Below, piece after piece: positions 58,861 to 64,000 of a DNA stretch of 64,000 bases. The DNA lies in NCBI RefSeq assembly GCF_003148825.1, contig NZ_QGGZ01000002.1:372001-436000 (forward strand), given 5' to 3'. The notes beneath the pieces were generated by a model. It did not search any database and had not been told where the DNA came from. It saw only the letters and a list, made by a program, of their open reading frames with translations. The position numbers were made by a program, and so were the translations under genes. This DNA is from Streptomyces sp. CG 926 (GTDB lineage Bacteria; Actinomycetota; Actinomycetes; Streptomycetales; Streptomycetaceae). Within the stretch, counting starts at the first letter, position 1, and every line of letters starts with the position of its first letter.

Positions 58861-61848
58861 CTACGCCCCGTAGAACAGTTCGTCCACCACCGCCCGGGCA
58901 CGGCGGGTGATGCGGCGGTAGTCGTCCAGCATCTCGCCGGCCGTGCCTTCGGCGTAGCCGAGGTAGCGGGCCACCGCGCCCAGTTCTCGGGCCTCGGCCG
59001 GGAAGGTGTCCCCGGCCCGTCCGCGCACCAGCATCACGGCGTTGCGGACCCGGGTCGCCAGTACCCAGGCCTCGTCCAGGATCTGCGCCTCCTCGGTCGG
59101 GATCAGCCCGGCCGCGTGGGCGGCCGCCAGGGCCTCGCGGGTGCGGGTGGTGCGCAGGCCCGGTTCGGCCCAGGCGTGCCGCATCTGGATCAGCTGGACG
59201 GTCCACTCGACGTCGCTGAGGCCGCCGCGACCGAGCTTGGTGTGCAGGGTCGGGTCGGCGCCACGGGGCAGCCGTTCCGACTCCATACGGGCCTTGAGCC
59301 GGCGGATCTCTCGTACGGCGTCCTCGCCGAGCCCCTCCATCGGGTAGCGCAGCGGATCGATCAGCTCGATGAACCGGGCGCCGATGTCGGCGTCGCCCGC
59401 GACCGGTTCGGCGCGCAGCAGGGCCTGGCTCTCCCAGGTCAGGGACCAGCGCCGGTAGTAGGCGGCGTAGGAGGCGAGCGTGCGCACCAGCGGGCCGGAG
59501 CGGCCTTCGGGGCGCAGGTCGGCGTCGATGAGCAGCGGCGGGTCGGTGGTGGGCAGCTGGAGCAGCCTGCGCATCTCGGCGATGACGGTCTGGGCGGCCT
59601 TCGCGGCCTCCTGCTCGTCGACGCCCTCGCGGGGCTCGTGGACGAACAGGACGTCGGCGTCGGAGCCGTAGCCGAGTTCGTGGCCGCCGAAGCGGCCGAC
59701 GCCGATGACGGCGAAGCGGGTGGGCAGGGTGTCGCCGTAGTGGCTGTGGACGGCGGCGCGCAGGGCCCCGGCGACGGTGGCGGCGGTGAGGTCGGAGACG
59801 GCCCCGCCGACCCGGTCGACGAGGGCTCCGTGGTCCTCCTCGGCCGGGTTGTCCTCCGTACCGTAGGAGCCGATGATGTCGGCCGCGGTGGTGCGGAAGA
59901 GCTCGCGGCGGCGCACACCGCGGGCGGCGGCGACGGCGGCCTCGGGGGTCTCGGCGCGGCCGACGGCGGCCAGGACCTCCTGCTCCAGGGCCTCGTGGCT
60001 ACGGGGTTGCAGGCCTTCGGGGTCGCCGAGCAGGGCCACGGCCTCGGGGGCGCGCATCAGCAGGTCGGGGGCGAGGCGCCCGGCGGACAGGACGCGGGCG
60101 AGGTTCTCGGCGGCGGCGCCCTCGTCGCGCAGCAGGCGCAGGTACCAGGGGGTCTTGCCGAGGGCGTCGGAGACCTTGCGGAAGTTCAGCAGGCCGGCGT
60201 CCGGGTCGGCGGAGTCGGCGAACCAGCCGAGCATGACCGGCAGCAGGGTGCGCTGGATGGCGGCCTTGCGGGTGACGCCGGAGGCGAGGGCCTCCAGGTG
60301 GCGCAGGGCCGAGGCCGGGTCGGCGTAGCCGAGGGCTTCGAGGCGCTGGCCGGCGGCGCGCGGGGAGAGCCGGGTCTCGCCCGGGGTGAGCTGGGCGACG
60401 GCGTCGAGCAGCGGCCGGTAGAAGAGCTTCTCGTGCAGGCGGCGGACGACGGAGGCGTGCCGGCGCCAGGCCTTGTTGAGCTCGGCGACCGGTTCGGTGC
60501 GCAGGCCCATGGAGCGGCCCAGGCGTCGCAGGTCGTTCTCGTCCTCGGGGACGAGGTGCGTGCGGCGCAGCCGGTAGAGCTGGATGCGGTGCTCCATGGC
60601 GCGCAGGAAGCGGTACGCGTCGTGCAGTTGGGCGGCGTCGGCGCGGCCGACGTAGCCGCCGGCGGCGAGGGCGTGCAGGGCGTCGAGGGTGGTGCCGGAG
60701 TGCAGGGTGGCGTCGCTGCGGCCGTGCACGAGCTGGAGCAGCTGGACGGCGAACTCGACGTCGCGCAGGCCGCCGGGGCCGAGCTTCAACTCGCGGTCCA
60801 CCTGGGCGGCGGGGATGTTGTCGACGACGCGGCGGCGCATCTTCTGCACGTCGGGGACGAAGTTCTCGCGTTCGGCGGCCTGCCAGACCAGCGGGCTTAT
60901 GGCGGCGATGTACTCGGCGCCCAAGGCCTCGTCACCGGCCACGGCGCGGGCCTTGAGGAGCGCCTGGAACTCCCAGGTCTTGGCCCACCGCTGGTAGTAG
61001 GCCAGGTGGGAGGCGAGGGTGCGGACGAGGGGGCCGTTGCGGCCCTCGGGCCGGAGGTTGGCGTCGACGGGCCAGATGGTGCCCTCGACGGTGGTCTCCG
61101 AGCAGATCCGCATGAGGTGGGAGGCGAGGCGGGTGGCGGCCTGGAGGGCCTTGGCCTCGTCGGCTCCGGGGGCCGCGTCGCCTACGAAGATGACGTCGAC
61201 GTCGGAGACGTAGTTCAGCTCGTTGCCACCGCACTTGCCCATCGCGATGACGGCGAGGCGGCACAGCGCGGCGTCCTCGGGAGCGGCGGCGGAGGCGATC
61301 CGCAGGGCGGCGCGCAGGGTGGCGGTGGCCAGGTCGGCGAGCTCGGCGGCGGTCTGCGCGACGTCGATGGTGCCGCAGACGTCGCGGGCGGCGATGGAGA
61401 TCAGGCAGCGGCGGTAGGCGACGCGCAGACCGACGGGGTCGTGCGCGTCGGCGAGGCCGCGCTCGAACTCGGGGAGTCCGGGGTGCAGGTCGGCGGCCTC
61501 GTAGGTGATGAGGCCGAGCCAGTCACGGGGGTGGCGGGCGAGGTGGTCGCCGAGGGCCTCGGAGGCGCCCAGCACGCCGAGCAGCCGATCGCGCAGCGGC
61601 TTGGCGCTGACGAGGGTGTCGAGGAGCCCGGGGAGCTCGCCGTCCGGCTGGGCCTCGGCGAGCCGGACCAGCCCGAGGAGGGCGAGGTCGGGGTCGGCGG
61701 TCGCGCCGAGGGCGTCGAGCAGCACGGGATCGGTGCGTACGGCCGCGAGCGCGTCGGCGTCGAGCAGCCGGGCGGCGGCGGAGGGGTCGGTGAAACCGCT
61801 GCGGAGCAGCCGGATGAAGGTGCTGCTCCTGCGTCCCGGGACCGTCAT
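58861..61848 (-). CDS. glnE: Bifunctional glutamine-synthetase adenylyltransferase/adenylyl-removase
   Basis: A 995-residue GlnE that attaches AMP to, and removes it from, type I glutamine synthetase (GlnA) according to nitrogen supply. ATG 61848 has GGAGG upstream. It has two nucleotidyltransferase modules: the N-terminal deadenylylase with GKCGGNELNYVSDVDVIF (near 202-219) and the C-terminal adenylyltransferase with GVGRFGGHELGYGSDADVLFV (near 713-733). Each is followed by the companion DANLRPEGRNGPLVRT or DADLRPEGRSGPLVRT motif and GGLRDVEF or GGLSDVEW. Length agrees with actinobacterial GlnE. It does not act on GlnII, the other synthetase in this window. It is a single-gene unit, divergent from the PIG-L gene. 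Confidence 0.97.
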   Translation of the reverse strand: MTVPGRRSSTFIRLLRSGFTDPSAAARLLDADALAAVRTDPVLLDALGATADPDLALLGLVRLAEAQPDGELPGLLDTLVSAKPLRDRLLGVLGASEALGDHLARHPRDWLGLITYEAADLHPGLPEFERGLADAHDPVGLRVAYRRCLISIAARDVCGTIDVAQTAAELADLATATLRAALRIASAAAPEDAALCRLAVIAMGKCGGNELNYVSDVDVIFVGDAAPGADEAKALQAATRLASHLMRICSETTVEGTIWPVDANLRPEGRNGPLVRTLASHLAYYQRWAKTWEFQALLKARAVAGDEALGAEYIAAISPLVWQAAERENFVPDVQKMRRRVVDNIPAAQVDRELKLGPGGLRDVEFAVQLLQLVHGRSDATLHSGTTLDALHALAAGGYVGRADAAQLHDAYRFLRAMEHRIQLYRLRRTHLVPEDENDLRRLGRSMGLRTEPVAELNKAWRRHASVVRRLHEKLFYRPLLDAVAQLTPGETRLSPRAAGQRLEALGYADPASALRHLEALASGVTRKAAIQRTLLPVMLGWFADSADPDAGLLNFRKVSDALGKTPWYLRLLRDEGAAAENLARVLSAGRLAPDLLMRAPEAVALLGDPEGLQPRSHEALEQEVLAAVGRAETPEAAVAAARGVRRRELFRTTAADIIGSYGTEDNPAEEDHGALVDRVGGAVSDLTAATVAGALRAAVHSHYGDTLPTRFAVIGVGRFGGHELGYGSDADVLFVHEPREGVDEQEAAKAAQTVIAEMRRLLQLPTTDPPLLIDADLRPEGRSGPLVRTLASYAAYYRRWSLTWESQALLRAEPVAGDADIGARFIELIDPLRYPMEGLGEDAVREIRRLKARMESERLPRGADPTLHTKLGRGGLSDVEWTVQLIQMRHAWAEPGLRTTRTREALAAAHAAGLIPTEEAQILDEAWVLATRVRNAVMLVRGRAGDTFPAEARELGAVARYLGYAEGTAGEMLDDYRRITRRARAVVDELFYGA

Positions 61849-62073
61849 CCCGCCGCCTCCCGCGGTTGTCGCTGCCACTGCCTGCCAGTCTCTCCTGAGC
61901 CTAGGCCCTGGGACCTGTCGGCGGAGTGCCGCCCTGGCCGCGGTGGAGATTTAGGCGTGTCAGGAGCAAATGTTCGACCCGAGGTGCATACGATGCCAAG
62001 ATTCGTCTGATCATCGGATTACTTAGCGCGGCATGGGGGTATACCTGGCCGCCGTTCTGCCGGGAGGAGCCAC

Positions 62074-64000
62074 GTGTCCGACTCCTGGCAGGGCCCCGGG
62101 GCCTGGGGCCCACAGGGCGTGCCGACCGGATCCGGGTGGCCATACCCGGCGGGGCAGGACCGGCAGCCGTACCAGGCGGGGCAGGGTGGGCAGCCGTACC
62201 CGACGGGGCAGGGTGGGCAGCCGTACCCGGCGCGGCAGGACGGGCAGCCGTACCCGGCGGAGCACGGCCAGCAGCCGTACCCGAGGGAACAGGCGCCGCC
62301 GCAGTCGTACCAGGCGGGGCAGGGCGGGCAGCCGTACCCGGCGGGGCAGGACGGGCAGCCGTACCCGGCGGAACAGGCACCGCCGCAGCCGTACCCGACG
62401 GGACCAGGCGGGCAGCCGCATCCGGCGCAGCAGGGCCAGCAGCCGTACGCGGCGCAGCAAGACCGGCAGCCGTACCCGACGGAACAGACGCCGCAGCAGC
62501 CGTACCCGACGGGGCAGGGCCGGCAGCCGTACCCGGCGCAACCGCCTTACCAGGGCTACCCGCAGGAGCAGCACGGCTACGCCCCCCCGCCCCAGCAGGG
62601 GGCGTACGCACACCCGCCCCAGCGGGCCCACCAGGCCGAGCCGCAGGCAGAGTTGGCCGAGGGCCGGCAGGCCGAGAGCGTTGCGGCGGCCGATGCCGTT
62701 GCCCGGGCGGAGCATGCCGAAGCACACGAATCGCCCGAGGCGCCGGAAGCCGAAACCGCCGAAGCCGGCACGTCCGGCGGCCGCCGTCAGGCGCGCCGCC
62801 GAGCCCGCGGCAAGACCGACACCCGGGGCACGGCCGGGAACGGCGCCCGAGGCACGGCCGGCGACAGCTCCCGGGACGCGGCCGGAGACAGCTCCCGAGG
62901 CACCGCCGGGGTCGGCTCCCGGGACGCCGCCGTGGAGGCGGCCGAGGGCGCTGCCCGAGACACGGCCGGAGACGGATCCCGAGGCACGGCCGGGGACAGC
63001 TCCCGGGACACGGCCGGGAACGGCACCCGAGGCACGGCCGGAGACAGCTCCCGGGGCACGGCCGAGAAAGGGTCCCGGGGCACGGCCCGGGGCACGGCCG
63101 GGGACGGCACCCGGGGCACCGCCCCGGCGGCGGCCCGGGGCGCGGCCTCGGACGGTGCTCGGCCGCGGCGTCGGCGGCGTCGGGCCCGCCTCGTCAAGGT
63201 CGTCGCCTTCTGCGTGGTCACCGCCGTCGGCAGCCTGCTCGTCCTGCGGGGCAACGAACTCCTCGACCGCCTCGGCTCCTCCACCGCCCCCGACAAGGCG
63301 GCCGGCACCCCCACCCCCGCTCCCGAGCCGCCCGACCCCGGCCGGGTGCTCCAGGTCGTCGCGCACCCCGACGACGACCTGTACTTCATGAACCCCGACC
63401 TGCGGTACTCCATATCCGCCGGCAGCCCCGTCACCTCCGTCTACCTGACCTCCGGCGAAGCCGACGGCATCAACGCCGGCGCCGCCAAGGCGGCCACCAC
63501 CAAGGCCGACAAGCCCGCCTACGCCGAGGCCCGCCAGAACGGCATACGCGCCGCCTACGCCAAGATGGCCACCGGCGACCGAGGCAGCCCCTGGACCCGC
63601 ACCGTCGTCCCCACCAAGGGCGGCGGCCACGCCGAGGTCGACGTCCTCGTCGCCAAGCCCCAGGTCAACCTCGTCTGGTTGCAGCTCCGCGAGGCCGGCA
63701 CCGTCTACGACAACGCCCCGGACAGCCTGCACGGCCTGTGGGACGGCAAGGTCGCCCGCCTGGACTCCATGCTCGCGTCCGGCACCCCGGTCCCGCAGAA
63801 GTTCTCGTACTCCAAGGACCAGGTCGTCCAGACCCTCGTCGGCATCCTGGAGCAGTACCGGCCGACCACCGTCCGCTCCCAGGACCCGACCCCCGGCCGG
63901 TATCCCGACACCAAGCGGTACACCGATCACCAGGACCACTTCTACGGCGCCCGGTTCGTACAGCTCGCCACCGCCGCGTACGCCAAGGACGTCACGGACC
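62074..64000 (+). CDS. Membrane-anchored PIG-L family deacetylase with repetitive cytoplasmic tail (3'-truncated)
   Basis: The frame from GTG 62074 (GGGAGGAG 4 bp upstream) stays open for 642 codons to the window end. Residues about 20-165 contain some 14 copies of a QPYPxGQxG-type unit. Residues about 245-360 repeat GTAGDSSR-like octads between basic patches. A basic RPRRRRRRAR stop-transfer and one membrane helix (about 373-391, VVAFCVVTAVGSLLVL) follow. The outer domain is a PIG-L/LmbE deacetylase, with zinc ligands H431 and D434 in VVAHPDDDLYFMNPD and the later His in DHQDHFYG (619-622). It should remove N-acetyl groups from a sugar or lipid outside the cell. A spurious antisense frame with Leu/Pro/Arg repeats covers the same DNA. 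Confidence 0.88.
   Translation, partial: MSDSWQGPGAWGPQGVPTGSGWPYPAGQDRQPYQAGQGGQPYPTGQGGQPYPARQDGQPYPAEHGQQPYPREQAPPQSYQAGQGGQPYPAGQDGQPYPAEQAPPQPYPTGPGGQPHPAQQGQQPYAAQQDRQPYPTEQTPQQPYPTGQGRQPYPAQPPYQGYPQEQHGYAPPPQQGAYAHPPQRAHQAEPQAELAEGRQAESVAAADAVARAEHAEAHESPEAPEAETAEAGTSGGRRQARRRARGKTDTRGTAGNGARGTAGDSSRDAAGDSSRGTAGVGSRDAAVEAAEGAARDTAGDGSRGTAGDSSRDTAGNGTRGTAGDSSRGTAEKGSRGTARGTAGDGTRGTAPAAARGAASDGARPRRRRRRARLVKVVAFCVVTAVGSLLVLRGNELLDRLGSSTAPDKAAGTPTPAPEPPDPGRVLQVVAHPDDDLYFMNPDLRYSISAGSPVTSVYLTSGEADGINAGAAKAATTKADKPAYAEARQNGIRAAYAKMATGDRGSPWTRTVVPTKGGGHAEVDVLVAKPQVNLVWLQLREAGTVYDNAPDSLHGLWDGKVARLDSMLASGTPVPQKFSYSKDQVVQTLVGILEQYRPTTVRSQDPTPGRYPDTKRYTDHQDHFYGARFVQLATAAYAKDVTD
62136..62558 (+). 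repeat. 27-33-bp repeat array encoding QPYP units
   Basis: About 14 imperfect copies of a CAGCCGTACCCG-started unit, mostly 27 or 30 bp, all multiples of three, so the reading frame is kept. Confidence 0.85.
62803..63140 (+). repeat. 24-bp repeat array encoding GTAGDSSR-like octads
   Basis: About 12 imperfect copies of GGCACGGCCGG(G/A)GACAGCTCCC-type units, mainly 24 bp, frame-preserving. This second array in the same gene is unrelated in sequence to the first. Confidence 0.85.

Noticed and set aside
59116..62010. A 964-codon plus-strand frame across glnE
   Set aside because: Antisense shadow of glnE, whose motifs are complete.
62023..63939. A 638-codon minus-strand frame with striking VRLPxLPRR repeats
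   Set aside because: It mirrors the repeat arrays of the PIG-L gene, which has a ribosome site, a membrane helix and zinc ligands in the opposite frame.
1..64000. Insertion sequence, prophage or integrative element
   Set aside because: No transposase, integrase, capsid or conjugation gene and no tRNA attachment site were recognised, despite accessory-looking blocks.

Overview
The window is high-GC DNA with strong third-position G/C bias, many GTG starts, overlapping GTGA/ATGA gene junctions and typical actinomycete families (DUF397, WXG100, MalR/Reg1, eukaryotic-type GlnII, GlnE). It is almost certainly chromosomal DNA of a Streptomyces or close relative. The order glnII ... amylase/pullulanase ... 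malEFG ... malR ... glnE matches, as I recall it, the S. coelicolor region between glnII (SCO2210) and glnE (SCO2234). Several blocks here look like additions to that backbone. No rRNA, tRNA, CRISPR array, transposase or integrase was found.

Layout. 1-870: 3' part of glnII. 1-13.3 kb: an accessory block with a 2338-residue secreted RHS polymorphic toxin (Hint pretoxin domain and nuclease-like tip), its putative immunity gene, and a divergent 1431-residue secreted DNRLRE/LamG/ricin-lectin protein. 13.3-18.2 kb: a receiver-less winged-helix regulator, a PepSY membrane protein with a Met/His-rich membrane partner, a rhomboid-like protein and a tyrosine phosphatase. 18.2-25.2 kb: a sigma-like/membrane fusion protein, a lipoprotein preceded by a GlnR-like site, a di-iron enzyme coupled to a flavin/[2Fe-2S] reductase, a TetR regulator and an acetyltransferase. 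25.1-42.9 kb: starch and maltodextrin use, with a secreted alpha-amylase/pullulanase fusion, a secreted alpha-amylase with starch-binding domain, malEFG, two alpha-glucosidases and two LacI/MalR regulators. A 1.39-kb gene-less palindromic repeat element (32651-34038) splits this block. 42.9-48.4 kb: DUF389 and PAP2 membrane proteins, two acetyltransferases and a Tat-exported phospholipase C. 48.4-53.7 kb: a WhiJ-like regulatory cluster (XRE, DUF397, HEAT protein, ATPase, winged helix with zinc ribbon, second repeat protein). 53.9-55.8 kb: tandem small secreted proteins and a CAP-domain protein. 55.9-58.7 kb: a WXG100/type VII substrate operon without visible secretion machinery. 58.9-64 kb: glnE and, divergently, a membrane-anchored PIG-L deacetylase cut by the window end.

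How the genes work together. Extracellular amylase and pullulanase would release maltodextrins. MalE would capture them and MalF/MalG import them; no ATPase gene is present, so a shared MsiK-type ATPase elsewhere is presumed. The cytoplasmic alpha-glucosidases would finish hydrolysis, and LacI/MalR proteins would repress through CTTGCAG/TTGCGCAA sites seen near the amylase and malE starts. GlnII and GlnE frame the window as nitrogen-assimilation genes.

The items most worth following up are the giant palindromic element, the duplicated alpha-glucosidase-LacI cassettes, the coupled XRE-DUF397-HEAT cluster, the di-iron/reductase pair, the type VII substrate operon and the RHS toxin with its unidentified immunity protein. 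All protein names come from reading motifs by eye; no database search was run.
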